Assembly: GCA_023974075.1 (NCBI GenBank)
Contig: CM043798.1
Location: 23,714,441 to 23,778,440, forward strand
Origin: Chaenocephalus aceratus
Taxonomy: Eukaryota > Chordata > Actinopteri > Perciformes > Channichthyidae
Length of the DNA stretch: 64,000 bases
Reading direction: 5' to 3'
Shown here piece after piece: positions 40,883-51,282 of this stretch. Under the pieces are notes generated by a model, which saw only the letters and a program-made list of their open reading frames with translations, had not been told where the DNA came from and did no database searches. The first letter of the stretch is position 1. The number at the start of each line of letters is the position of its first letter. Position numbers and translations under genes: made by a program.

Positions 40883-41424
40883 ATGGCTTCTATTGAAGAT
40901 TTTGTTGAGTCCCCAAATGAGGATTTGTTGAGTACTAAAAAGATCAGCTTTTGAGAGTGGCTGACCATTACGGTCTTGAACTTCCCAAAAAGTTGAATAA
41001 AGAGGAGTTGTTGGTAGAAATAAAGGCACAGTTAGTGGAAAAAAGTGTTTTGTCTTTCTTTCTGGGGCCTACCTCCCAACAGTCAATTGAGTCAGGTAAA
41101 GTTTCAGGTATGGTTCCAGTCCTGTCTGGACTTGGGGTTGGACTGTCATTTAAAGAACAGAAGGAGCTTCTAATGCTACACTTGGAATGTGATGTGGAGA
41201 TAGAAAAGTTGAGACAAAATGCCCGTCTTCAGGAAGCAGAGATGGCTTCTAGACAAAAACTAGACTTGGAGCGCTACAGATTGGAGCTGATGAGTGAAGG
41301 TAAGCTTCCAGCTGAGACCAGGAGAGCTGCAGAGACTGTAGGTCAAGCATTTGATATTGCTGTTAATTTGAGGATAGTTCCGCGGTTCAACGAAAAGGAC
41401 CCGGACATTTTCTTTGTTATTTGA
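40883..41424 (+). pseudogene. Gmr1-like gag, N-terminal part (frameshifted)
   Basis: An ATG at 40883 opens MASIEDFVESPNEDLLS and meets TGA near 40952 after a short A-run (40937-40941); one more A would keep the frame open. The next frame (from 40951) encodes a SAP/coiled-coil-like helical N-terminus (VADHYGLELPKKLNKEELL) and an E/R-rich helix (EAEMASRQKLDLERYR). It ends at 41424 just as the following frame begins, so a second small indel lies near 41405-41415. Confidence 0.75.
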
Positions 41425-42735
41425 GCGTCTAGCTGAGGCACGAGACTGGTCTGATGTTGAGCGCACCCTTCTGCTTCAGTGTGTCTTCACTGGAAAGGCC
41501 CAGGAGGCTTTCGCTGCCATGACTGCTGAAGACAGTAGCAATTACCAGTTGGTGAAAGCTGCTGTACTTCAGGCATTTGAGTTAGTACCTGAAGCATATC
41601 GACAGCGCTTTAGGTTACTCAGAAAAGAGAAGCAGTCACATATGGAGTTTGCTCGTGATTTAACCACTAGTTTCAACCGTTGGTGTGTTTCCTCACAGGT
41701 AAAAACTCTGGAAGATCTGCAGGAGCTTATCTTGCTTGAGCAATTCAAAGGTACCTTGCCTGACCGTGTTGTTACCTACATTAATGAGCAGAAAGTAAAC
41801 CTAGTTTCAGAGGCAGCCAAGCTGGCAGATGAGTTTACTCTGACCCATAAGGTGTTTTTTGGCGACAGCCGTAGTCGTGGAGATGCAGGATACAAAGAGA
41901 GTAGTGCGGGGGCTCACTTCAGTAAAGGTGTTTCAGAAGGAAAAGATAAGTTTCCAGCTAGGATTGACCATGGGAATCAGGGTAAGTTTGACCCCAATCG
42001 TGTCTGTAATTACTGTTTTAATAAAGGACACTGGAAAAACGATTGTCCTGAGTGGAAGAGAAAGTCCAGGCCTGGGCCGGTGTCGGCAAAAGCGCCTGGG
42101 GCTGTAGCATCGTTACGTGCAGTAGAAAGGGAAAATGTCACTGTGGCTGTGCGGAAACACACTCAGTCCTCCTTATCTGAATCGGTAATTCAGGCTCTTG
42201 TCAGTGAACATGAGGAGATAGACCCTGGTTATAAAGCTTTTGTGTCTGATGGTTTTGTTTCACTGGTCGGGAGTAAAGAGAAAGTACCGGTAAAGATATT
42301 AAGGGACTCAGGGAAGTTGGACTCGTTTATTGTTGGTTCTGTGTTACCTTTCTCTCCTAAAACAGACACCGGTTCCAGTGTTGAGGTCCAGGGGATGGGA
42401 TTAACCGTCTTCTCTGCTCCACAGCATAAACTAACATTAGTCTCCAGTCTGCTGCAAGGGGAAGTGGTCATGGGAGTGCGTCCTTCTCTGCCTAAGGGGG
42501 GCATACAGATCATCTTGGGAAATGACCTGGCTGGTGATCGGGTATGGCCTGAGTCTCCAATCTCCCAGGTAGAAGGTGCCAAGTTCCCCAAAACCACTTC
42601 TGTGATGCCTGCCAGCGGCGCAGTAACACGTGCTGCCAGCCGTATTGTTTGTGACCTTACAAAAGATAAGAAAAAACAATCTGTATTTCCTGTGCCTACC
42701 TTTCCTTTCCTTTGCCTTTGTCTTGTAGCGACCTT
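41414..42735 (+). CDS. Gmr1-like gag core with SCAN-like region, zinc knuckle and protease
   Basis: This frame carries the capsid core (FERLAEARDWSDVERTLLL to FRLLRKEKQSHMEFARDL). It is the helical region from which vertebrate SCAN domains are thought to derive. A C-X2-C-X4-H-X4-C zinc knuckle follows at about residues 197-211 (CNYCFNKGHWKNDC), for RNA packaging. The aspartic protease motif is ILRDSGK near residue 298. The open frame runs to 42850, but beyond about 42720 homology continues in another phase into integrase. The Met at 41414 is not the family start; the natural frame comes from 40883 upstream. Confidence 0.82.
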
Positions 42736-43804
42736 GGGAAAGAGCAAAAGAACGATCCCACCCTGCAGGCTCTGTACAGCCAAGTTCTACCGGATGAGGA
42801 GTTCAGAAGTGCAGCCCGTGGTTATTTTCTCCAGGACGGTTTGTTGGTGAGAAAGTGGGTTCCCCAGGGAGATTGTTTTATGGGTGAGGAAGTTGTGCAA
42901 GTTGTGTTACCCAGTAAGTTAAGACTCATTGTGCTTCAGACTGCTCATGATGGCATTGCAGGTCATCTAGGTGTGAAGAAAACATATAATCGGGTTTGCC
43001 GTTATTTTTACTGGCCACTTCTGAAGAAAGACATTGCTGCTTTCATTAAAACTTGCAACACTTGTCAGTTGACTGGCAAACCGAATCAGGTCATTAAACC
43101 TGCGCCTCTGTATCCAATTCCAGTTGTTGGTAATCCATTTGAGCATCTGATTATAGATTGTGTTGGACCATTACCACGCTCCAAAGCAGGGAACAACTTT
43201 TTGCTTACAGTCATGTGTCAGGCTACACGTTATCCTGCTGCCTATCCCCTTAGGAATATCACCACCAGGTCAGTTGTAAGAGCACTGACACAATTTATAA
43301 CTATTTTTGGTCTCCCGAAGATCATCAGATCAGGGGACTAACTTCACTTCAAAGTTGTTTGCCGAGGTGTTACAGCAGTTGAATTTCAAACATTCACAGT
43401 CAAGTGCCTATCATCCTCAGAGCCAGGGAGCACTTGAGAGGTTCCACCAATCCTTGAAGTCTCTCCTCCGTTCATATTGTACAGAGTTGGAACGTGACTG
43501 GGAAGAAGGGTTACCCTGGTTGATGCTGGTGGCAAGGGAGGTTTCACAGGGGAGTTTAGGTTTTAGCCCTAATGACCTGGTTTTTGGTCACAATGTAAGG
43601 GGCCCGTTGGCCACCCTACACGAGGATTGGCAAGCCAAGAAGGCCCCGTCAAGTTTGATAGACTATGTCCATGCTTTCAAACACCGCTTGTATCGGGCTA
43701 ATCAAATGGCAAGAGAAAAGCTACAGTCTACTCAAACTAAAATGAAAAGCCTCTATGATCGACGTGCAGAACGTTGTGAGTTGAGTCCTGGGATCAGGTT
43801 TTAG
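42712..43804 (+). pseudogene. Gmr1-like integrase (one internal frameshift)
   Basis: The order is a linker (DLGKEQKNDPTLQALY), an HHCC zinc-binding domain (HDGIAGHLGVKK to CNTCQ), and the DDE catalytic core with IIDCVGPL (first Asp), SDQGTNF (second Asp) and ALERFHQSLK (Glu), then C-terminal KHRLYRANQMARE. The frame breaks at about 43318-43330 just before SDQGTNF, and again at 43798-43804, where GGG in place of GGGG turns the frame into TAG. Its position before reverse transcriptase is the diagnostic Gmr1 feature. Confidence 0.88.
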
Positions 43805-45540
43805 CACTGCTGCCTGTAGTTGGCTCCCCGTTTCAGGCCAAGTTCTCTGGCCCTTATACAGTGTCCAAGAAGTTGTCAGACCTCAACTATTTGATAGCGA
43901 CCCCTGACCGGAAGAAGTCGGTGCAGTTTTGCCATATAAACTTGCTAAAACCGTATTTTTACCGTAAACCTGTGCCAGGTGTGGTTTGTTCGGTTTCCTC
44001 AGACGCTGCAGTGGTGACAGTGGGTCACCCGTCACCATCTCTGGATGTGGGGGCAGGGGTTAAGGTTGAAGAGGAGTATTCCCCAGATGATGGTCTGTTG
44101 AGAGGACGGCTTAAGAATTCGGAGTCACTGGCTAATCTGGGTGGAATGCTGGGTCATTTAACCGAACCGCGGCGCACAGAGTTGGTCGATCTAGTTAAAA
44201 ACTACCCCTGCCTGTTTGGAGACACTCCATCTCGCACCCACCTTATAGAACACGATATTGAGGTGGGTGATGCTAAACCGGTACGACAGCGTTTTTACCG
44301 CATGTCTCCGGACAAACGAGAGCATTTAGAGGCAGAAGTTAAGTATATGCTGGAGAATAACATTGCTGAGCCGTGTGCTTCTAGTTGGTCTTCTCCTTGT
44401 TTGCTGGTTACGAAACCAGATGGTACATTTAGACCATGTACTGATCTCCGCAAGGTGAACTTAGTGACCAAACCTGACTCGTTTCCACTCCCTCGCATGG
44501 AGGACTGTGTGGACCAGGTCGGTTCTGCCAAGTTTGTCAGTAAATTTGACCTGCTAAAGGGTTACTGGCAGGTCCCGTTAACGGCAAGAGCTAGGGAGAT
44601 CACCTCATTTATCACATCCAGTGGGTTGTACTCATACACCGTAATGCCATTTGGGTTACGAAATGCCCCAGCCACGTTTCAACGCCTGATGAACCAGGTG
44701 GTGTCAGGTCTTGCTGGCTGTGCTGTGTATCTGGATGATGTTGTGGTATACAGTGACACTTGGGAGGAACATCTCCAACACATTAATGCACTGTTTGAAC
44801 GTCTTGCCTGGGCTTGTCTGACCGTTAACTTGGCAAAGTGTGAGTTTGCTAAGGCAACGGTCACCTACCTGGGTAAAGTAGTTGGCCAAGGACAGGTTAA
44901 GCCAGTGAGGGCAAAGGTGCTAGCAATTGACCGGTTCCCTGTTCCCACAACCAGAAAAGAACTCTCTCGTTTTCTGGGCATGGTGGGGTACTATCGTGGG
45001 TTCTGTCAGAATTTCTCTACGGTGGTTGCGCCCCTCACCTCTCTTCTCAGCCCTAAGGTCAAGTTTGAATGGTCTCTTCGATGTCAACAGGCTTTTGAGG
45101 CTGCGAAAACTGTGTTGTGCTCGGCTCCTGTCCTAGCAGCTCCCCAGATGGACCAGCCCTTCATTCTTCATGTGGATGCTAGTAAGGTTGGAGCTGGGGC
45201 AGTACTCGCGCAGGTTGATGAGAGCGGCTCCGAATGCCCGGTAAGTTTCTTCTCTAAGAAATGTAACTCTCATCAATTAAACTATTCGATCATTGAAAAG
45301 GAGGCACTGGCACTCATCTGGGCGTTAAAGCATGTTGAGGTGTATGTTGGGAGTGGAGTTGGGCCCTTGGTGGTCTATACAGATCATAACCCCCTAACCT
45401 TTCTGCACTCGCTCCAGAATCCAAATCAACGCCTTATGCGTTGGTGTCTCTTCCTCCAGCCTTTTCATCTGGACATTAGGCATGTCAAAGGTGTGGATAA
45501 TACAGTGGCTGATGCCATGTCCAGGGCTATAACCTCCTAG
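43801..45540 (+). CDS. Gmr1-like reverse transcriptase / RNase H
   Basis: An open frame whose first ~60 codons finish the integrase C-terminus (SGPYTVSKKLSDLNY, CHINLLKPY). The reverse transcriptase follows: HDIEVGDAKPVRQRFYRM, SSWSSPCLLVTKPDG, FDLLKGYWQVPL (motif A), MPFGLRNAPATFQRLM and catalytic YLDDVVVYS. A connection domain leads to RNase H with Asp in LHVDASKVGAGAVL, Glu in IIEKEALALIWALKH and Asp in VVYTDHNPL. It ends HVKGVDNTVADAMSRAIT, with TAG at 45538-45540. All catalytic residues are present and no stop interrupts it. It would be made as part of a polyprotein; no independent start is implied. Confidence 0.93.
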   Translation, partial: LALLPVVGSPFQAKFSGPYTVSKKLSDLNYLIATPDRKKSVQFCHINLLKPYFYRKPVPGVVCSVSSDAAVVTVGHPSPSLDVGAGVKVEEEYSPDDGLLRGRLKNSESLANLGGMLGHLTEPRRTELVDLVKNYPCLFGDTPSRTHLIEHDIEVGDAKPVRQRFYRMSPDKREHLEAEVKYMLENNIAEPCASSWSSPCLLVTKPDGTFRPCTDLRKVNLVTKPDSFPLPRMEDCVDQVGSAKFVSKFDLLKGYWQVPLTARAREITSFITSSGLYSYTVMPFGLRNAPATFQRLMNQVVSGLAGCAVYLDDVVVYSDTWEEHLQHINALFERLAWACLTVNLAKCEFAKATVTYLGKVVGQGQVKPVRAKVLAIDRFPVPTTRKELSRFLGMVGYYRGFCQNFSTVVAPLTSLLSPKVKFEWSLRCQQAFEAAKTVLCSAPVLAAPQMDQPFILHVDASKVGAGAVLAQVDESGSECPVSFFSKKCNSHQLNYSIIEKEALALIWALKHVEVYVGSGVGPLVVYTDHNPLTFLHSLQNPNQRLMRWCLFLQPFHLDIRHVKGVDNTVADAMSRAITS

Positions 45541-45763
45541 GTTAACTAGTGTTTTTCTCCCTGCAGGGGTGTCTGTTTTTTTTGTTTTGTCCTCTCTTAA
45601 AATGCTTCTTAGGTACCAAAGTTGCTGAGGGGTTGAGCAAGAGGCTACAGATGTGCTTGCAGGTTGTACGAACATTTCAAGGTTAACTTTGGTTGTGTCT
45701 ATTGTGTTTGGTGGTTGTGTTTTTGTGCCTCAGGTTGGAGGATCCTAGTGGGTCCTCCATTTT

Positions 45764-45774
45764 AAGGGAGGGGG
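45764..45774 (+). promoter_or_regulatory. Polypurine tract
   Basis: AAGGGAGGGGG immediately before the 3' LTR, the plus-strand primer site for reverse transcription. Confidence 0.85.
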
Positions 45775-46174
45775 TGTGACGACCCCTCCCCCCTTCTGCC
45801 TGGCTGTGCTCCCTGCCTTGCTGTCCTCTGGCAGGTACTGGGAGTGTCGTCCTGTTTGTGCCCGCCCATCTAGAGGCGGAGCCACAAGAAGGTATAAAGG
45901 TTGCCCAGCTGCAAGGATCACTCTCTGATTCAGATCCTGGCATGCTGCAGCAACCTCAGCCTACAGCCTGTGCTAGGTTTGATGCACCCTCCAACATGCT
46001 ACAACACCCTTCCACACACCCACACACCCACACACTGCTCACACTACTGACAGTCTGATTATTACATACATTATACATCAGAGGTGTTCTTCAACAATCT
46101 GTTAAATAAACATATATTTTCATTTAACTCTGTGTGGCCTCCCTGTTTGTTCCAGCCTTTGGAAGGTTGTAACA
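45775..46174 (+). repeat. Gmr1-like 3' LTR
   Basis: Nearly identical to the 5' LTR. Differences noticed: GCGGAG versus GCGGAC, one extra 8-bp ACACCC-type unit near 46020, and GGAAGGTTG versus GGAAGTTTG. Confidence 0.95.
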
Positions 46175-46700
46175 TCTGGACTGGATTATCCCAGAGAGTC
46201 TAAAAATTCTTATAACACAGTTTCAGATTTGTGAAACCTTTATTCTATTTGTGAAAATGCAAACAAGGGAGATTTCAGTGCTTTTTTCGCATCCTGACCA
46301 CATTAGACCAGGTCCTGATCTAAAACCACTATACCTAGACTCATCAAATCTGGACTGGATTATCCCAGAGGGTCTAAAGATTCTTTATAACACAGTTTGA
46401 GATTTGTGAAACCTTAATTCTATTTGTGAAAATACAAAAAGTGAGATTTCAGTGCTTTTTCACATGTAGACCACATTAGACCAGGTCCTGATCTAAAACC
46501 ACTTTTCCTAGACTCGTCAAATCTGGACTGGATTATCCCAGAGGGTCTAAAGATTCTTTATAACCCAGTTTCAGATTTGTGAAACCTTTATTCTATTTGT
46601 GAAAATACAAACAAGGGAGATTTCAGTGCTTTTTTTTCGCATCCTGACCACATTAGACCAGGTCCTGATCTAAAACCACTAGACCTACACTCATCAAATC
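46175..46700 (+). repeat. 174-bp tandem array, left arm
   Basis: Three units starting TCTGGACTGGATTATCCCAG at 46175, 46349 and 46522. They include TTTGTGAAACCTT and CAGGTCCTGATCTAAAACCA. Orientation is opposite to the array at 47699-48172. Confidence 0.93.
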
Positions 46701-47504
46701 GGGTAAGTATGGACAGCTAATTAAGGAAGAATAAAGTCTTTACTTCTCAAATGTATTATAATTTTTTGTTGCAAATAAAAATTCAACAGATAAGTAGGTA
46801 TACTTATATAAACTTAATGTATTTACAGTTGCAGGCAAAACATTTCAACAGGAAATTAAATATAGTCTATAACTAGCATTGTTCAAGTTTACTTTAAGCA
46901 ACAAGCTTTGTTTGCCTAATTACAGTATGTCATCTTGAGTTCTAGGATTGCTTGGAATGTGAAAAACATTACAAGATTAGAAAATAACACTTTGGTAACA
47001 ATGGTATGAGAAAGTTGGTTCATGGTAATCCTGTCTTCTCTCTCAGAAAAATAATTGCTATTCATATTTTGCTTTAGGACAAAGCAGCAGAAGCTGTTCA
47101 AAGTGGATGAAAGACTGAAGGTTAGCCTTTTTCTTTATCTCATGAACCTGAATTCCTTTAACATCTTTTTAATTTTTTTGTTTGCTATGAAACAGTATTT
47201 AAGATACGAAAACTTTGTAGATAAAGAATTATCACCTAAATGAGGAGCATACACTTATTTTTATTTTTATTTATTCATTTGTTTAACAGGGACAGTGCAC
47301 ATTAATTAACATTCCTGTAAATGTGCCAGAGTTAGCCAAGAGGCTATTTTTCATCTGTTGTCCCTGGACAGATTTTATAAGTGAACCAAAAACACATTTC
47401 ATTTAAACAAGTAAATACAATCAAATGGAAACATGCAACATACATTACTGGAATACTTAGATAAATAAAAAGACAGAACAATAAAACAAAACAAAAGAAC
47501 ATGT
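46701..47504. other. Unique core of the Mutator-like unit
   Basis: About 800 bp between the mirrored arrays. No transposase. A short segment about 47078-47120 (TKQQKLFKVDERLK) lies between a TTTAG acceptor-like and a GTTAGC donor-like site and might be a captured exon, which is weak evidence. 47285-47390 has the look of a dispersed fish repeat (GGGACAGTGCACATTAATTA). Confidence 0.4.
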
Positions 47505-47698
47505 TGTGACGACCCCTTCTGCCTGTCTGTGCTCCCTGCCTTGCTGTCCTCTGGCAGGTACTGGGAGTGTCATCCTGTTTGTGTCCGCCTATCTAGAGGC
47601 GGAGCCTCAAGAAGGCATAAAGTCTTGCCCAGCTGGGAGGTTCACTTTCTGATCCTGATCCTGGCCTGCTGCAGCAACCTCAGCCTTCCACCTGTGTT
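47505..47698 (+). repeat. Truncated Gmr1-like LTR fragment
   Basis: TGTGACGACCCCTTCTGCC through CTCAGCCTTCCACCTGTG matches the first ~200 bp of the Gmr1-like LTR with more divergence than the full copy. It ends abruptly at the start of the right 174-bp array, and no partner LTR is present. Confidence 0.85.
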
Positions 47699-48172
47699 TG
47701 TATTTTCACAAATAGAATAAAGATTTCACAAATCTGAAACTGTGTTATAAAGAATCTTTAGACTCTCTGGGATAATCCAGTCCAGATTTGATGAGTGTAG
47801 GTCTAGTGGTTTTAGATCAGGACCTGGTCTAATGTGGTCTACATGTAAAAAAAGCAGCAAAATCTCCCTTTTTGTATTTTCACAAATAGAATAAAGGTTT
47901 CACAAATCTGAAACTGTGTTATAAAGACTCTTTAGCCTCTCTGGGATAATCCAGTCCAGATTTGATGAGTGTAGGTCTAGTGGTTTCAGATCAGGACCTG
48001 GTCTAATGTGGTCTACATGTGAAAAAAGCACTGAAATCTCACTTTTTGTATTTTCACAAATAGAATTAACGTTTTACAAATCTCAAACTGTTATAAAGAA
48101 TGTTTAGACCCTCTGCGATAATCCAGTCCAGATTTGATGAGTGTAGGTCTAGTGGTTTTAGATCAGGACCTG
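47699..48172 (-). repeat. 174-bp tandem array, right arm, first part
   Basis: Units repeat at 172-174 bp spacing (GATTTGATGAGTGTAGGTCT at about 47785, 47959 and 48131), in the reverse orientation of the left arm. The last is cut by the Harbinger insertion inside CCTGGTCTAATG. Confidence 0.92.
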
Positions 48173-49857
48173 GAGCCTCATTTATAAAAGGGATATACGC
48201 TCAAAAAATGGCGTACGCCAATTTCTACGCAATGTTTGCGATTTATAAAATACTAACTTGACGGGAAAACGTGCGGTCCTCCACGCAAACTCTAACCCAT
48301 GCGTACGCACTAAGCACAAAAACGGGAGAGACGAGAAACTGCGATACCGTTGGCAGAAGGAAGAATGGAGAGAAATATGTGGAAATAATACCATAAACAA
48401 AATGTTACCTCTCATTTATCATATATGAATTCATTTTCAAACATTGATTAAAGCCAATCTTAAAATGATTAAACAAACGCCTGTTTGAGAATCTTCAGTG
48501 CACACAAAAACATAACTTGGAGAAATAAATAAATACGGATATGTTATTTAAAACCACCTCGAATATGTTGTGTTAATGTTATGAAATGTTTTCTCATAAA
48601 TGATGCGGTTTTGCATTTCTATAGGTTGTACGAGCATGGTTTTATATACTACCATGTTTAATCATGTTTTATGCCGTTTGCTAAGACTTGATAAGTCGCT
48701 CATAAAACACAGGAGGTATGGAAACTAAGAACACCATATGTGGTCAATTGTACAGCTAATATAACACAACACATTAGTTGTATTTCCTTTAACTGGTGGA
48801 TATAGAGTTGCTGCAGTAGAGACGCTGCGCACAGCTGATCGACAGCTGGGACACAAACCACCAAATACGAAAACATAGGCTAATTCAGATCCAGTCGTCA
48901 TGACTCCACTCCGGAGGGATTCCCCGATCATTTCTTACAGTCTCTCATCAAGGGGAGTCTCCTGTCCCCGGTACAAACACACTGCCTGAGGAAGGCTGTG
49001 TATTTTTTTTGTCATTAACCTTTTTCGGACCACTTATTTATTTATTTTGGTGACGATCCGACCTCCATGCTGCTACTCTGGTTCAAACGGCATCCACCAA
49101 ACAATATGATTTATCTCGACCTCCCCAAAATAACCAAAATCTGACACGGTGTGAGATGTATTTTTTAGCTATTCCGTCGTCATTTCCTGCGATCTTCTTC
49201 ATAAAGTCAGTCAAAATGAATGAATGAATGGGCGTTTCTTTGACTATTTATAGGCAAATATGGGCGTTACGTGAAGCCCGCAAAAGCTGCACCGCATTTC
49301 GAGTCGATAGTGATTTATAAAAGGAAACCAGCGTAGGAAGTGCTGTACGCACTTTCCTCGCCGGTACGCAATGTTTGGTGAATCGGAAAATGTCGGAACC
49401 TTTCTGTACGGCCCATTCCCAAACCGCCCCCTACACCCTACCCCTCCGTTTGCGCGTTCACGCGGAGGGTCCGCCATATTGAGGGCTGGTCCAAAGCAAT
49501 CAGGGCGGAGGCGTAGTGGGTTATAAAAGCCTCCGACAGCGAGTTTGCATGGATGCAGGCTTGATAATCTCACTCCACAGGTGTGCAACCGTTTTTCGGG
49601 CATGGAGGAAACAACGTCATACAAATGTGAGTTCCATGTGGTTATTTTTTTTAAACGATAAATAATACGTTGCCTTACGCACTTTTTTACGCACACATGT
49701 ATTTATAAATCTACACGTGTTAATTTGATTTGCCAAGATTACATTAGATTTTTATTTTGAAGATGTACAAATCTAAATCGGAATCAAACTAACAACACAT
49801 GTGTCAATTCATGTATCCATTCACTTACGAAATCGGTTTAAACTTATTGCTTTAAGA

Positions 49858-50575
49858 ATGGAAAAGGATGACCTGTTCTGCAAAAAACGCAATGCTGCCA
49901 AAGAAGCATGGGAGTGAGTTATGCACTCAATTCATATTTTGTGCAATGAAAGTAATGAATGTGCACTGTGGGTCATTGCCTTAACACCAATATATATTGT
50001 TTAAATATTCTATGACAACAGGTCAATCATTAAGGAACTGGACCTTGGGCAACATGTGTCTCACAAACAGGCCTCCAAGAAATGGGAGAACCTAAAAAAG
50101 AAATACAAGGTAAATGGTGTATTGTTATTGTAAAACATGTTTGTTTCTGAAAAAGCTGAACAAAGATTTCTAACATGCATTTGTTTGCAATAGGAACTTA
50201 AAAGGCCAAGGACTGGAACAGGGACTGATCAGGGGGAAGAAACCCCTCCAACATGGCCCTTCTTCATGGCCATGGATGAGGCCATAGGTGCAAGGCCTTC
50301 AATAGTCCTCCTGTCCTTGTTGCCTCAGCCTTGGCAAACCCCACAATCCTCTTTGATCCGGAGGCTGCTTCCTGCTCCCCCCCCCCCCAAATGTGGCTGA
50401 TGATCCAGACCCCTCACCACCCTCATCACTGTCTGAGGCTGGAACCACAGCAGCCCCCCCCAAAAAAGAGTGGCTAGAACGCGAGGCAGAAAAAGAGGAC
50501 GAACACCACAGAGAAATAATGCAGCACTCGGATACATTTCTAACCCTGTTCGAAAAAATGGTCGACAAAATGTGA
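49858..50575 (+). pseudogene. Harbinger Myb/SANT-like accessory gene (broken)
   Basis: Three exon-like blocks with good splice sites: 49858-49913 (KKRNAAKEAW), 50022-50109 (LDLGQHVSHKQASKKWEN, then LKKKYK) and 50194-50575 (ELKRPRTGTGTDQGEETPP; PTWPFFMAMDEA; ending TLFEKMVDKM). In Harbinger systems this protein carries the transposase to the nucleus and to the termini. A further 5' exon probably starts near 49601 (MEETTSYK), but it does not splice in frame. The last block shifts frame near 50310 (one C short) and again at the poly-C run 50377-50388, so as assembled the product is broken. Confidence 0.7.
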
Positions 50576-51282
50576 TTTATTTTTTCCCCCCCACCATTGG
50601 CCATTTCTATGTTGATTATTGATGTTACTTTAAAGACTTGTTTTTGTTCGCTTGTATTATTTAACGTACTGTCCTTCATGTCTTCAATATTGTATGGGAT
50701 ATAGTAAATACAGGTAGACGGGTGATGAAGGTGACATTGCGTCTGCTTGATTGTTAGATGGCTACATTGTTCTGTGTGGGTTTCATAATGTAGAAGGAAA
50801 AGTTGTGCACAAAGTAATGTTGTGCACGGAACTAAAGTGTTTTTTCCAAAGTCTGAAGATTAACCCTGAATATCAGCATCTTAAATAAAGATAAGTCTGT
50901 GCGCTTCATAGGTATAAGGCATTAAAATATACATGCCATTTACGGTCTTAATTGCTCATGTCAAACCATTTGCAGAGTTTCACTCAAAAACAAAAGTGAT
51001 TGTATTAGAAGACCTGTGTTCATTTTCTGAACCTGTGCTCGTGATTGAATGATCCAAGAGGTAAGGACATTTGTCTCCAATTTGGGATTATGCAGAAAGA
51101 CAATTCAGGAAAACCAAGTTTGAAATCAACGGTGCACAGGTTTATTTTATTTCACCTCTTTTCTCTAAAGTGAGAAGTGGAGCTCACTCAAACAAACAAA
51201 ATTAAATCAGGTATGTGTGCACATCATTTCAAAAACACAAGTTAACAGACAACCACGTTTTGCCAAAAAAAAACAAAGTTCA

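Larger units (their letters stand above)
39925..46174 (+). mobile_element. Gmr1-like Ty3/gypsy retrotransposon, near full length
   Basis: Two LTRs (392 and 400 bp) begin TGTGACGAC and end TGTAACA, and a perfect 4-bp duplication TCTG flanks the element (39921-39924 and 46175-46178). The internal order is gag, protease, integrase, reverse transcriptase, RNase H. Integrase upstream of reverse transcriptase is unlike ordinary Ty3/gypsy elements and matches the Gmr1 clade first described from cod. The LTRs differ by about two substitutions plus one 8-bp microsatellite change, so insertion is recent. As assembled, gag and integrase carry frameshifts, while reverse transcriptase/RNase H is open. Confidence 0.93.
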
